Positions 1 to 9,317 are shown, numbered from the stretch's first letter. The stretch: 64,000 nucleotides of DNA from an uncultured Lachnospiraceae bacterium (GCA_947628705.1 CANRAZ010000005.1:1-64000); one strand, 5' to 3'. Notes: a model not told the origin generated them from the letters alone. Numbers and translations are program-made.

Positions 1-152
1 TCCATTATACAGGAGTGAGTGCCAGACTTAAATCTGGTATGGGTATATGAACTGGAATTTACTTTGACATTCTAGAGATTATTTAAACTGAACAACACAG
101 GTGCAGGTTTCTGTTGAAAAACAGCCGCTTCCGCAATGCCGTACGTCCGTAC

Positions 153-1097
153 TCAATTTACCTTCTTCACTCCGTCCCTGTTGGTCTCTGCAATAATGTA
201 ATGCGGTCTGTTTTTTGCTTCCATGTAGGTCTTGGCGACGTACTGTCCGATGATTCCCATGCAGAACAGCTGTATGCCTCCGATAAAGGTTATTATACAG
301 ACAAGCGACGCCCAGCCGGCGACCGGATCTCCAAATACCAGCCGGCGGACAATAACAAAAATTATCATAAAAAATGCCACAAAGGTCATTATGACGCCGC
401 TCACGGAAACTACCGTAAGCGGTACCTGCGAAAAATTCACTATTCCGTCGACGGAATACTTAAAAAGCTTCCAGAAGCTCCATTTTGTCTCTCCTGCCAC
501 TCTTTCCACGTTCCGATAGGATATCCACTCCGTATTAAATCCCAGCCAGCCGAAAATTCCCTTTGAAAAGCGGTTATATTCACTCATTTCAACAATCGCG
601 TCAATCATCTCACGCTTCATCATGCGGAAATCTCTGGCTCCGTCAACAATGTCCGCATCGGAAATCTTATTTATCAGCTTATAAAAAAGCTTTGCAAAAA
701 AAGACCTGACGGGCGGCTCTCCTTTTCTGTTCTCTCTTCTTACAGCCACGCTGTCACAGTTGTTTTCCCGAATTTTTTTAAGCATTTCAGGGAGAAGAGC
801 CGGCGGATCCTGCAAATCGGCATCCATTACGGTCACAAAGTCTCCCTTTGCATTGCAGAACCCTGCATACATAGCGGCTTCCTTGCCAAAGTTTCTTGAA
901 AAAGAAAGATAGGTCACGTTCTCATCCTTTTCGGACAGCTCTTTTAAGACAGAAAGCGTTTCGTCCTTTGAACCGTCGTTTACAAAAACAAATTCATAAC
1001 CGCACTCCATTCCTTTAAGTACCTTTACGGTCTCTCTGTAGAAAATCGGCAGCGCTTCCTGCTCATTGTAAGCAGGAACTACAATAGATAAGAGCAT
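153..1097 (-). CDS. GT2 polyprenyl-phosphate glycosyltransferase (GtrB/CsbB/DPM1-like)
   Basis: Membrane-bound family 2 glycosyltransferase that probably moves a sugar from a nucleotide donor to undecaprenyl phosphate on the cytoplasmic face. The GT-A fold opens with LLSIVVPAYNEQEALP, followed by VNDGSKDET and the DADLQDPP metal/donor motif. Two C-terminal hydrophobic helices (about residues 225-300) are typical of the GtrB/CsbB group, and about 314 residues is normal for it. The start is set at 1097, not 1136, because AAAGGAGG lies just upstream of that ATG and the family begins there. It follows a YfhO-type gene on the same strand; in Bacillus, CsbB and YfhO cooperate in lipoteichoic acid glycosylation, so a similar pair is inferred here. 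The acceptor is not visible. Confidence 0.88.
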   Translation of the reverse strand: MLLSIVVPAYNEQEALPIFYRETVKVLKGMECGYEFVFVNDGSKDETLSVLKELSEKDENVTYLSFSRNFGKEAAMYAGFCNAKGDFVTVMDADLQDPPALLPEMLKKIRENNCDSVAVRRENRKGEPPVRSFFAKLFYKLINKISDADIVDGARDFRMMKREMIDAIVEMSEYNRFSKGIFGWLGFNTEWISYRNVERVAGETKWSFWKLFKYSVDGIVNFSQVPLTVVSVSGVIMTFVAFFMIIFVIVRRLVFGDPVAGWASLVCIITFIGGIQLFCMGIIGQYVAKTYMEAKNRPHYIIAETNRDGVKKVN

Positions 1098-1206
1098 GGA
1101 AACCTCCTTTCCGAACCTTTGCTGTGTTCCAAGCATTGTTGCCGCCCATGCGTAAACAGCTTAATGCCGCCTTTTTTGCCGGCGTGAAGCTGCAGCCTTG
1201 CCGACA

Positions 1207-4098
1207 TCAGCCGACTTTTGCGTCTTCATTCTCAATATATCTTAAACGGCATTTTTTCTCCACACAGGATATAATACCACACAAAACCAAAAGTGCAAAT
1301 ACGGATATTACGGTTCCCTGCTTAAGCATCGGAGTTTCATAACACAGCCTGAAGCTGTGTTCGCCCTCTGAAACAGCGATCGCCATGTAACCCTTATTGG
1401 CCTGATACAAATCGGCAGGCTTTCCGTCAACATAAGCGCTCCACCCCTTTGAGAAAGGAATTGAAAAATAAAGCAGCTCCGGCTTATCCACGGTTATCGC
1501 CCCGTTTATTTCGTCTTCCGAAACACTGATGCTGTCGGGAATTTTGCTTTTTAACCTTTGAATTTTTTCCTGAAACGAACCCATAGGCTGGCACACGGGT
1601 CTTAATGTGCTAAAAGTATAAACCCCCGCCTCAGGGAAGGTAACGGTTACCGATTCCGCCGCTTCTTTAGAATAGCCGAAGCTTACGGCAAAATCGTGAC
1701 GGTTATCGTAGTAAAAATAATCCTCCGTGCAGTATTTCATTGTTTTTGAAGCGCCTGTCGATATATTAAATGTAAAATCTATGTCAGTAGTCGCTCCCCA
1801 CTTTGCCGTATTTCTGAATGTATCAAAATATAAACCCTCTATAAGCAGGTAATTCTCACTGTTCTCCGCACCGTCAAAGCTTATTGTCACGGAAGCCCCT
1901 TCTTTATTGACGGTAAATTTATTGCCTTCGGCAGCAATATCCCCATGGAAATCCATCTCATATTCCGGAAATACGGTTTCCGTTTCAATATTATCCGCCG
2001 TTACCTGCGTAATACCGTCTGACGCCGCCCCTGCCTCATTGCCTTCTTGTCTGTTTTCCGGATTTTCCTTCAGCCTGTCGGCATCCTTGCTTTCAATTAC
2101 CGCAGCCTGAAGCATTGCCTGCTGTTTTTCCACAGGCGAAAGGCCTTCCCACTGCTTGGCGGTAATAAAGGAATCGTACGTAAATGCCAGAGGTAATGCA
2201 AAATCATTTTGATAGACATCATAAATCATATCCTCGGAAAGCTGTACCGTGCCTGCCTGGGAAAAACCGTAAGGTACTCCGGAGGTATAATTTATCCGGG
2301 AGGCATCATACGAGCCTGTTCCCGAAACCCTATAGCCTGACGGCAGCCTGACCGGAACTGCGTAATAGCGTACCGATGCAAGCGCCAAAAGCGCCGCGCG
2401 TTCATCATAGCCCTTATAGTTAAAAGGCACGCTCTCCGAAATTCCAAGCTCTGTCCTGTAAGCCGTCAGCTGCGGATTTGACAAAGACCAGTAAAACTGA
2501 GTTGAAGACATTCCTGCCGTAAGCCCCGCATTTACCGTAAGCTCGCTGCCGGAATACCTGTAAAAATCCGAACCTGCATATATATCCGACGAATTCTTTT
2601 CTGCTATCTTCCTAACGGCTTCTGTTTCATTTTTGTAAAAAAATTCCTTCACATAATCCTTTGTAAGGATCCTCGAAAGATAATCATCTCCTGCCGCTGT
2701 GTTCTTCCACCTGCTGTTTAAAAATGTGCAGAGAAAAATTGCCGAAAATACCAGCCATTGCCTTGCCTTTACTCCAAACAGCTCTTTTCCCCTGAACGGA
2801 AACAGAAAAAGCAGCACAGCGAAGCATATGCCGATCATTGTAAAGGTATTTTCCACTGTTTGCCGCAGAAGCATGCAAAGAAGCGTATAGGCTGCCAGAC
2901 AGACGCCGAGAAGTACTGCGGATTTTCCGTCCAAATCAACAAGCTCATCCCACATGAAGGCAAGTATATATGAAACAAAAAGAGCCATTGCCCAGCACCA
3001 GCGGTTTGACATGTAAGAAAAACCGTTAAAAATTTGACCGAAGAACGGAACCAGCGCTATTGCCAGACAGATAGCTGACAAGACCTTTAAAAGACTGCTT
3101 TTCTTTTTTTTGATAAACAGTAAGAAAACCGCAAGCAGGACCGGAGCCGCATAGCCCATGCAAAGCCAGTAGTTTCCTCCCTGTACCATAAAAAGCGACG
3201 GAAACTTGCTGTAGTAAAATGAAGGGTAAAGAAAATGATAAGCATTTTCCGAGTTCATTCTTCCGTTGCTCAGGAATGTGTAAAGTACGGGAAGAAACAG
3301 CACCGCTGAAAGAAGCACTCCCGTTACGGCATATAAGGCAAGCCTTCCGACTGTAATAGCAATCTGTTTTATATTCTTTTTATAAAACAGTATAAGCCTG
3401 ACGGCAGCATAAATGACAGTGATCAGTACAATCATGTAAAAGAAATAAAAATTGCTCAATGCCGACACAAATACAGTACCGATAAAAAGATAAGGCCTCT
3501 CCTTTTTTAAAATTTTCTCAATGCCGACTATCATAAGCGGCATATATATCATCGGATTTAAAAAATAAGGGTGCCTTGCGGTATTGTAAATCGCCCAATA
3601 AGAGAAAAGATAAGAAATTGCCCCTGCAATTACTGCCAATCTGTTTTTACAGCCTGTCTTAAAGCAAAGATATGAAAAAGCAAGACCTGCCAGATAGAGT
3701 CGGAAAATTATCATGGCGTCGTAATAGACGTACATGTACCTCACGGGAACCGCCGCGGAAAAAACATCAAACGGGTCGCCGATAACATAGTAGTTGAGTA
3801 TCTGCAGTATATCTCCGCCCTCCCCAAAGGCAAAATCGTAAGCAGGGATATTCAATCTGTGTTCTATGAATACGCTTCTTATGATTTTTCTAAGATATTC
3901 AGAATAATAAACAAGCGCCCTATAATGCTGCTGCCAGCCGTCAGTTTCCCAGATAAAGGTGTGCCCTGAAACAAAATACCACACATATGCAGTCAAAAGA
4001 GCAGCAAAAAAAGCGGCGCTGTAAGCCGCAGCATACTTTAGTAAATCTTTTTTCAATGGTCTTGCCGCACTTTTCTTTGCTTCTTCCATTACACTCAT
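1207..4098 (-). CDS. YfhO-family multi-pass membrane protein (GT-C-like)
   Basis: Large polytopic membrane protein of the YfhO family, thought to transfer lipid-linked sugars to envelope polymers on the outer face. After a short cytoplasmic start there is one helix, an extracellular loop with FIWETDGWQQHY (the acidic residue typical of GT-C enzymes), then about 12 hydrophobic helices to residue 450. A large extracellular domain (about 460-900) and a last helix near residue 930 follow, as in YfhO. It is upstream of the GT2 gene, with a promoter at 4163-4191. Two in-frame ATGs (4098 and 4089) are possible; the GGTGGG site fits 4089 better by spacing. Function is inferred from the family and its neighbour. 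Confidence 0.82.
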   Translation of the reverse strand: MSVMEEAKKSAARPLKKDLLKYAAAYSAAFFAALLTAYVWYFVSGHTFIWETDGWQQHYRALVYYSEYLRKIIRSVFIEHRLNIPAYDFAFGEGGDILQILNYYVIGDPFDVFSAAVPVRYMYVYYDAMIIFRLYLAGLAFSYLCFKTGCKNRLAVIAGAISYLFSYWAIYNTARHPYFLNPMIYMPLMIVGIEKILKKERPYLFIGTVFVSALSNFYFFYMIVLITVIYAAVRLILFYKKNIKQIAITVGRLALYAVTGVLLSAVLFLPVLYTFLSNGRMNSENAYHFLYPSFYYSKFPSLFMVQGGNYWLCMGYAAPVLLAVFLLFIKKKKSSLLKVLSAICLAIALVPFFGQIFNGFSYMSNRWCWAMALFVSYILAFMWDELVDLDGKSAVLLGVCLAAYTLLCMLLRQTVENTFTMIGICFAVLLFLFPFRGKELFGVKARQWLVFSAIFLCTFLNSRWKNTAAGDDYLSRILTKDYVKEFFYKNETEAVRKIAEKNSSDIYAGSDFYRYSGSELTVNAGLTAGMSSTQFYWSLSNPQLTAYRTELGISESVPFNYKGYDERAALLALASVRYYAVPVRLPSGYRVSGTGSYDASRINYTSGVPYGFSQAGTVQLSEDMIYDVYQNDFALPLAFTYDSFITAKQWEGLSPVEKQQAMLQAAVIESKDADRLKENPENRQEGNEAGAASDGITQVTADNIETETVFPEYEMDFHGDIAAEGNKFTVNKEGASVTISFDGAENSENYLLIEGLYFDTFRNTAKWGATTDIDFTFNISTGASKTMKYCTEDYFYYDNRHDFAVSFGYSKEAAESVTVTFPEAGVYTFSTLRPVCQPMGSFQEKIQRLKSKIPDSISVSEDEINGAITVDKPELLYFSIPFSKGWSAYVDGKPADLYQANKGYMAIAVSEGEHSFRLCYETPMLKQGTVISVFALLVLCGIISCVEKKCRLRYIENEDAKVG

Positions 4099-4162
4099 CC
4101 CACCGTTTTTGACAACGCCGCAGAAATACGCTTTATCTCAAACCCGCTTCCAACATAAATCT

Positions 4163-4191
4163 ATAATACCCCATAAGCTGAAATATGTAAA
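4163..4191 (-). promoter_or_regulatory. Sigma-A-type promoter for the YfhO/GT2 genes
   Basis: On the minus strand TTTACA (4186-4191) and TATTAT (4163-4168) are separated by exactly 17 bp, about 65 bp upstream of the YfhO start. Confidence 0.65.
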
Positions 4192-4233
4192 CTTCTATGA
4201 AAAAAGTTTTTTTAACAGCAAGCAATCGGCATA

Positions 4234-4270
4234 AAAAACAGGACTCTGCCTCCACGGTCAAAGTCCTGTC
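4234..4270 (-). terminator. Intrinsic terminator downstream of the zinc-ribbon gene
   Basis: On the minus strand, CAGGACT and AGTCCTG form a stem (4240-4246 with 4263-4269) followed by a run of six T. It lies about 50 bp after the stop of the 4318-5076 gene. Confidence 0.8.
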
Positions 4271-4317
4271 TGCTGTTCATGTCTTTAAAAGCGCAAGCTC
4301 AAAACCCTAAGAACCGA

Positions 4318-5076
4318 TTAATTAAGTTCTTTAAGTTCATCGTTTACATCTTTAATTACATCTTCATAATCATCATAGTCGAGCTCGCCAATAACATCTC
4401 CAAGATCAAGCGGACTCATAACGTACCAGTCGCCCCTATACTTGTAGACTACAATATCCTCTGTGTCACTGGCAGCCTTATCGCCGTCAACTTCAAGCTT
4501 CCATTTAACCTCGACGCCGTAAGCCTTTTTAATCTTATCGGCATCAAAATCATAATCGTCATAAGCCTCGTCCATTAAATCCTTGAAATCGTCAAGATCC
4601 ATTTTTGAGAACTCATCCTTAAGCTTATCAAGCTTATCAAGGTTTTCAGCTTCCTTTATTTCATAGGTAAACTTTACCTTGCCTTCTTCTTTGAGCCCGT
4701 CCCAAAAAGCATCATAAGCCGCATCGTATACTTCTGCATATTCATCAATGTCAGCGTCATACATTTCGTCGACGAAATCCTCACGCACCTTTTTCGGAAT
4801 CGTAAGATTTAAGAGCTTCTCCGACTTTCCTTTTTCAAAGTACTTAAACGACTTTTTAACCGCTTTCTTGTAACCTCCTGAAAGAGACGCTATCAAAACA
4901 ATGAGAACCAAAAGGACGATAACACATGCTCCGATTAAGACAGGAAGCTTCTGGTTAATGTCATTATTCTCATGCAACGGCGAAGCAGCCGGTGCGGGAT
5001 TATCAGCAGGTGTTCCGCAATTAGGGCAGAATGCCTGACCGTCCTCATACTGTGTACCGCAATTGCTACAAATCAT
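4318..5076 (-). CDS. Zinc-ribbon membrane protein of unknown function
   Basis: About 252 residues. It starts with a zinc ribbon, CSNCG then CPNCG (residues 3-22), then a Pro/Ala linker, one transmembrane helix (about 45-70, VLIGACVIVLLVLIVLIASL) and an acidic, Asp/Tyr-rich extracellular domain of about 180 residues. The layout resembles TcaA-like and other zinc-ribbon sensor proteins, but I do not recognise the C-terminal domain. The ORF track start (TTG at 5199) adds an implausible N-terminus, so I take the ATG at 5076. Its Shine-Dalgarno-like AGGAG is about 35 nt upstream, across a perfect hairpin (see findings). It is a single gene with its own promoter and terminator. Confidence 0.8.
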   Translation of the reverse strand: MICSNCGTQYEDGQAFCPNCGTPADNPAPAASPLHENNDINQKLPVLIGACVIVLLVLIVLIASLSGGYKKAVKKSFKYFEKGKSEKLLNLTIPKKVREDFVDEMYDADIDEYAEVYDAAYDAFWDGLKEEGKVKFTYEIKEAENLDKLDKLKDEFSKMDLDDFKDLMDEAYDDYDFDADKIKKAYGVEVKWKLEVDGDKAASDTEDIVVYKYRGDWYVMSPLDLGDVIGELDYDDYEDVIKDVNDELKELN

Positions 5077-5087
5077 TTTTTCACGCT

Positions 5088-5105
5088 CTGCCTGTCTGCA
5101 GGCAG
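5088..5105 (-). promoter_or_regulatory. Hairpin between ribosome binding site and start codon
   Basis: CTGCCTG (5088-5094), loop TCTG and CAGGCAG (5099-5105) form a perfect 7-bp hairpin. It sits between AGGAG (about 5109-5113 on the minus strand) and the ATG at 5076. Folded, it would shorten the AGGAG-ATG distance to about 13 nt. Confidence 0.5.
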
Positions 5106-5167
5106 ATACTCCTTTCCTATTTATGTGACGCCGACCGGACTTGCCGCAGATCCGACGTCTTTTATAC

Positions 5168-5196
5168 ATCTTACAACATAAGGATATTTTTTTCAA
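5168..5196 (-). promoter_or_regulatory. Probable sigma-A promoter for the zinc-ribbon gene
   Basis: On the minus strand TTGAAA (5191-5196) and TAAGAT (5168-5173) are 17 bp apart, about 95 bp upstream of the ATG. Confidence 0.5.
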
Positions 5197-5234
5197 CAAT
5201 TTTTATTAAATTGTCTGTTTTTATTTTTTACGGT

Positions 5235-6680
5235 TCATGCCTTTGACTGCGCAGTCTGCCTGATAAGGTCTTCCTTTTCCAAGGTAGTGAGCACCTCTTT
5301 ATCAGGTTTTGAAAGCTTCACCACACGGCTTGCATGCCTTGTAATTGCCGCCTCAAGGTAATTCCTTACCTCCCTGGCATTTGCAAAGTTTTCCTCATGC
5401 GAAGCGATGCGCCCATTAAAATACCTTATTGCCTCTTCCTTTGCCTCAGGCGAAAGCTTATACTGCTTGCTCTTACACATATTTTCCATTATCTGCGTCA
5501 GCTCGTCGGCAGTGTAATCTTCAAAATACAGAAATTTGTTGAATCTGGATTTCAAACCCGGATTTGAAGCAAGAAATTCTTCCATCGGCTTTTCATAGCC
5601 CGCCACGATTACCACAAGCTCGTCTCTGTGATCCTCCATAGACTTAAGCAGGGTGTCGACAGCCTCCTGCCCAAAATCGTTTTCGCCCTTCGATACAGTC
5701 AGAGAATATGCTTCGTCAATAAAAAGTATTCCTCCCATCGCATCGTCAATTACTTCCTGTGTCTTTATGGCAGTCTGTCCGACATAGCCGCAGACAAGCC
5801 CTGAACGGTCGACCTCTACGTAATTATCGTTTTCAAGCACGCCAAGCCCTTGGTATATCTTGGAAAGGATCCTTGCAACCGTGGTCTTTCCCGTGCCCGG
5901 ATTTCCCATAAACACCATGTGTTTTGAAACATCGGCGCCCTTAAGCCCAAGCTGCTCTCGCATATGCTGGACCTTTATCAGGTTGACAAGGCTTTCTACC
6001 TCCTGTTTTACGCTTGTAAGTCCCACGTAGCTGTTAAGCTCGCTGAGAAGCTCGTCAACATCGGCTTCTTTAAGAGGCGCTTTGCTTTTTTCTTCTTTTG
6101 AAGACGCTCCGTTTTGCGAACTGCCGCTTTTACCGCCAAAATCCGCAACAGGTGTTACCCTTTTCCTGCTTCCGGAGTAAAAGACGCCGTACTCTTTGAG
6201 GAAATTCTCCAGCATTCTAGTGTAGCCTGTAAGCCTTTTTGTTCCAAGCTCCTGTTCGTTGTTCCTGCATGCAATAACCGTCTGACCCAACAGCTTGAAG
6301 ACATCGCACAGAATCTGAGCGTTCTGCCCTCTGTTTGGGTCATTCGGTATTTTTTTTCCTGCATCCGCAAGCACAAAATATTTAAGCGAAATCGGACAGG
6401 AGGCGGTATAGGCATCCGTAAACCGCACGCCGTCTACCATAACCTTAAGCTCCGCATCCGTAAAGGACGTAAGCTTGAGAGCCTTTTTTATAACCGCATA
6501 TTCTTCACTGCTCACCACTCCGTCCGCAAGGGAAACATATGCCGCAAACTGCATAAGCTCCCTGTGCATTATATCCCTTAGAGGAGTGGAAAACGCCGTA
6601 ACGCTTCCCACATTCAGTTTTGTAATCTCAGTGCAGACTGCATCGCACATGTCGAGCATTTCGCTTAAATTTTTCTTCAT
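5235..6680 (-). CDS. AAA+ ATPase, CbxX/CfxQ (SpoVK-like), with N-terminal TerB-like domain
   Basis: 481-residue ATPase expected to form a ring that remodels a protein partner. The C-terminal half is a CbxX/CfxQ AAA+ module with Walker A GNPGTGKTT, Walker B ILFIDEAYSL, and a sensor/arginine-finger region around SRFNKFLYF. The N-terminal 110 residues (YVSLADGVVSSEEY) resemble a TerB-like helical domain, and a low-complexity Lys/Ser/Glu linker joins the two. SpoVK of Bacillus has the same ATPase module and a role in spore maturation, but the TerB-like front end makes a direct equivalence uncertain. The start lies 18 bp after the serA stop, so it is probably co-transcribed with serC-serA. Confidence 0.85.
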   Translation of the reverse strand: MKKNLSEMLDMCDAVCTEITKLNVGSVTAFSTPLRDIMHRELMQFAAYVSLADGVVSSEEYAVIKKALKLTSFTDAELKVMVDGVRFTDAYTASCPISLKYFVLADAGKKIPNDPNRGQNAQILCDVFKLLGQTVIACRNNEQELGTKRLTGYTRMLENFLKEYGVFYSGSRKRVTPVADFGGKSGSSQNGASSKEEKSKAPLKEADVDELLSELNSYVGLTSVKQEVESLVNLIKVQHMREQLGLKGADVSKHMVFMGNPGTGKTTVARILSKIYQGLGVLENDNYVEVDRSGLVCGYVGQTAIKTQEVIDDAMGGILFIDEAYSLTVSKGENDFGQEAVDTLLKSMEDHRDELVVIVAGYEKPMEEFLASNPGLKSRFNKFLYFEDYTADELTQIMENMCKSKQYKLSPEAKEEAIRYFNGRIASHEENFANAREVRNYLEAAITRHASRVVKLSKPDKEVLTTLEKEDLIRQTAQSKA

Positions 6681-6698
6681 CGGCTGCTTTCCCTTGAA

Positions 6699-7865
6699 TT
6701 ACTGTAAAACTCTTATCTTAAGAACCCCTTCAATTCCCTTGAGTTCAGAAACCGTCTTATCATCAACCTTAGCCGCTACATCAAGAACAGAATAGGCATA
6801 ATCCCCTCTGCTCTTATTGTACATATTCTCAATGTTTACGTTAAGTCCCGCTATTGCTGCCGTGAAGCGGCTGAGCATGTTGGGGATATTCTTGTGGAGT
6901 ATGCAGATACGGCAAGGCATACGGCATATGCCTGCGTCGAGCGCAGGATAATTGACTGAATTGACAATGTTGCCGTTTTCAATGTACTCTTTAATTTCCC
7001 TGACTGCCATTACCGCACAGTTGTCCTCGGATTCCTTGGTAGAAGCTCCAAGATGAGGAGTAGCTACGGTATTAGTCATTCTTACCGTGTTAGGATTTAC
7101 GAAATCCGTCATGTACCTTTTTACCTTGCCGCTTTCAAGCGCCTCCGCCATGGCTTCCTCGTCTACAAGGAGGTCTCTTGCATAGTTAAGTATTACCACT
7201 CCGTCCTTCATCATGGAAAGCGTTTCTTTGTTTATCATCTTTCTTGTGTCGTCAAGAAGCGGCACATGTACCGTAATATAATCACAGGTCGTGAAAATTT
7301 CCTCCCTCGTGTTTACGTGCTTTACCTTTTCGCTGAGCTTCCACGCATTTTCAATGCTGATGAACGGGTCGCAGCCGTAAACCTCCATTCCAAGAGCCAC
7401 CGCAGCGTTTGCAACAAGCACGCCGATAGCGCCAAGTCCGATTACGCCGAGCTTTTTCCCTCTTATTTCATTTCCTGCGAACTGCTTCTTGCTCTTTTCA
7501 ACAGTTTTTGCAAGATTTTCATCATCCCTGTTTGCAAGTCCCCAGTTCACGCCTCCAACGATATCTCTTGACGCAAGAAGAATTCCCGCAATCACGAGCT
7601 CCTTAACTGCATTTGCGTTTGCCCCGGGAGTGTTGAACACTACAATGCCCTGCTTGGCGCATGCGTCGAGCGGAATGTTGTTTACGCCTGCTCCTGCCCT
7701 TGCTACCGCCATCAGGTTGTCTGAAAAGGTCATATCGTGCATTGCAGCGCTTCTTACAAGTATCACGTCCGCCTCGTCGGCGTTATCTGTTTTTTCATAT
7801 TTATCTGCTTCCAGATTGTTAAGTCCTACATCTGCAATAGGATTAAGACAGTTATATTTTATCAT
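6699..7865 (-). CDS. serA: D-3-phosphoglycerate dehydrogenase
   Basis: First enzyme of serine biosynthesis, oxidising 3-phosphoglycerate to 3-phosphohydroxypyruvate with NAD. It has the D-2-hydroxyacid dehydrogenase fold with nucleotide-binding LGVIGLGAIGVLVA, the conserved segments RAGAGVNNIP and NYARDLLVDEEA, and catalytic His in ATPHLGAST. The last about 75 residues are an ACT domain (MLSRFTAAIAGLNVNIENM), the usual site for serine feedback. At 388 residues it is the short form lacking the extra substrate-binding domain. AGGAG lies 7 bp upstream of the ATG. It follows serC by 25 bp, so the two form an operon from the promoter near 9.1 kb. Confidence 0.95.
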   Translation of the reverse strand: MIKYNCLNPIADVGLNNLEADKYEKTDNADEADVILVRSAAMHDMTFSDNLMAVARAGAGVNNIPLDACAKQGIVVFNTPGANANAVKELVIAGILLASRDIVGGVNWGLANRDDENLAKTVEKSKKQFAGNEIRGKKLGVIGLGAIGVLVANAAVALGMEVYGCDPFISIENAWKLSEKVKHVNTREEIFTTCDYITVHVPLLDDTRKMINKETLSMMKDGVVILNYARDLLVDEEAMAEALESGKVKRYMTDFVNPNTVRMTNTVATPHLGASTKESEDNCAVMAVREIKEYIENGNIVNSVNYPALDAGICRMPCRICILHKNIPNMLSRFTAAIAGLNVNIENMYNKSRGDYAYSVLDVAAKVDDKTVSELKGIEGVLKIRVLQ

Positions 7866-7890
7866 AATTACCTCCGAATGTCAGAACGCC

Positions 7891-8976
7891 TTATTTAAGG
7901 TTCTCTTTCTCAAACTTCTTCATAAACTCAACAAGCGCGGCAACGCCTTCAATCGGCATTGCGTTGTAAATGCTTGCCCTCATTCCGCCCACGCTTCTGT
8001 GTCCCTTAAGGTTTACAAAGCCTGCTGCTGTTGCCTCCGCAATAAACTTTGCATCCAAGTCTGCATCGCCCGTTACGAAAGGAACGTTCATAAGAGAACG
8101 TGACGCCGGCTCAACCGTACCCTTAAAAAGCTTTGAAGAATCAAGATAATCGTAAAGTATCTTAGCCTTCTTCTCGTTTCTTTCTTTCATAACTTCAAGT
8201 CCGCCCTGCTTCTTCAGCCACTTAAACACCTTGCCGCAGATGTAGATCCCATAGCACGGAGGAGTGTTGTAAAGGGAATCCGCATCCGCCTGCGTCTTCC
8301 ACTTAAGCATTGTCGGAGTTCCCGGAAGAACATCGTCAGTAATGAGATCCTCACGGATAATTGCGATAACAACTCCAGCAGGTCCGATATTCTTCTGAGC
8401 GCCGCCGTACATTACGGCATATTTGCTGACATCGACCGGCTCGCTCAAAAAGCATGAAGAAACGTCAGAAACGAGGTCTTTACCCTTTGTATTCGGAAGT
8501 TCCTTGAATTTTGTTCCGTATATCGTATTATTTTCGCATATATAAACATAGTCCACGTCATCGTCGATCTGTAAATCGGAGCAGTCCGGTATGTAGGAAA
8601 AAGTCTTGTCTTCCGAACTCGCAACCTTTACGGCCTCACCGTATTTCTGTGCTTCGGCGTAGGCCTTTTTTGCCCACTGGCCTGTTACGATGTAAGCCGC
8701 TTTTCTGTTTTTCATAAGGTTAAGCGGAACCTGAGCAAACATCATATGAGCTCCGCCCTGCAGGAACAGTACCTTGTAGTTGTCAGGAATGTTAAGAAGC
8801 TCCCTTAAATCCGCCTCCGCTTCCTTGATGATGGTGTCAAATGCCTTTGAGCGGTGGCTCATCTCCATCACGGACATTCCGGTTCCCTTGTAATCAAGCA
8901 TTTCGTCTGCCGCTTCTTTAAGCACCTCTTCCGGTAATACCGCCGGACCGGCTGAAAAGTTGTACACTCTTCCCAT
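7891..8976 (-). CDS. serC: Phosphoserine aminotransferase
   Basis: PLP enzyme of class V that turns 3-phosphohydroxypyruvate and glutamate into phosphoserine. It begins with the family signature VYNFSAGPAVLPEEVL. It contains FLQGGAHMMFA, the aspartate segment DVSSCFLSEPVDVSKYA, the PLP lysine in MYGGAQKNIGPAGV, and the C-terminal GHRSVGGMRASIYNAMP. 361 residues is the normal length. AGGAGG lies 8 bp upstream of the ATG. It heads the serC-serA unit; serB is not visible in the window. Confidence 0.96.
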   Translation of the reverse strand: MGRVYNFSAGPAVLPEEVLKEAADEMLDYKGTGMSVMEMSHRSKAFDTIIKEAEADLRELLNIPDNYKVLFLQGGAHMMFAQVPLNLMKNRKAAYIVTGQWAKKAYAEAQKYGEAVKVASSEDKTFSYIPDCSDLQIDDDVDYVYICENNTIYGTKFKELPNTKGKDLVSDVSSCFLSEPVDVSKYAVMYGGAQKNIGPAGVVIAIIREDLITDDVLPGTPTMLKWKTQADADSLYNTPPCYGIYICGKVFKWLKKQGGLEVMKERNEKKAKILYDYLDSSKLFKGTVEPASRSLMNVPFVTGDADLDAKFIAEATAAGFVNLKGHRSVGGMRASIYNAMPIEGVAALVEFMKKFEKENLK

Positions 8977-9103
8977 TTTTGTTACCTCCTAGAATATATC
9001 GATTGGTCAAAGACCGAATTGCGGTTGCCGCGCCCCTGTAGACTCTATCGCAGGCTGCGCGCCGCAGCAGCAGTTTATTTTATTATATACTGCTAACTTC
9101 ATA
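8977..9103 (-). other. Structured leader of the serC-serA operon
   Basis: About 120 nt separate the promoter from the serC ATG. The transcript would contain small hairpins (AGCAGT/ACTGCT, GCGG-CAA-CCGC, GGTC-TTT-GACC). I see no T-box motif and no known riboswitch. It is recorded as a possible but unproven regulatory leader. Confidence 0.35.
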
Positions 9104-9132
9104 AGTATAAATCCTTAGTCTTAAAGTGTCAA
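9104..9132 (-). promoter_or_regulatory. Strong sigma-A promoter of serC-serA
   Basis: On the minus strand TTGACA (9127-9132) and TATACT (9104-9109) are exactly 17 bp apart, with no other gene start nearby. Confidence 0.8.
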
Positions 9133-9190
9133 TAAAAAATAACTGCCGGAAGATATTCTGCCGTCAGGGCAGTCTGTAATTTCCGTAATT

Positions 9191-9234
9191 CAAAAACCGG
9201 TCAACGGAAATATGTTTAACCTCCGTGACCGGTC
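9191..9234 (-). terminator. Intrinsic terminator of the GH5 gene
   Basis: ACCGGTC-A-ACGGA (9196-9208) pairs with TCCGT-GACCGGT (9222-9233), with one bulged base. On the minus strand the stem is followed by a T run. It is about 85 bp after the stop of the 9318-11309 gene. Confidence 0.85.
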
Positions 9235-9317
9235 TTAAATGTAAAATTATTCTTACTTACGCCTGCCGTGCATATCCGTACGGCCTCTCATACATTCAGG
9301 CTCAAAACCCAAATACG

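Noticed and set aside
64-152. A gene end at the left edge of the window
   Set aside because: The 1-152 stretch shows only a small CCAGA/TCTGG hairpin and no frame I can assign; too little sequence is visible.
8977-9103. T-box leader for serC
   Set aside because: The GCGGCAACCGC stretch only loosely resembles the T-box sequence; the conserved TGGNACCGCG is absent.
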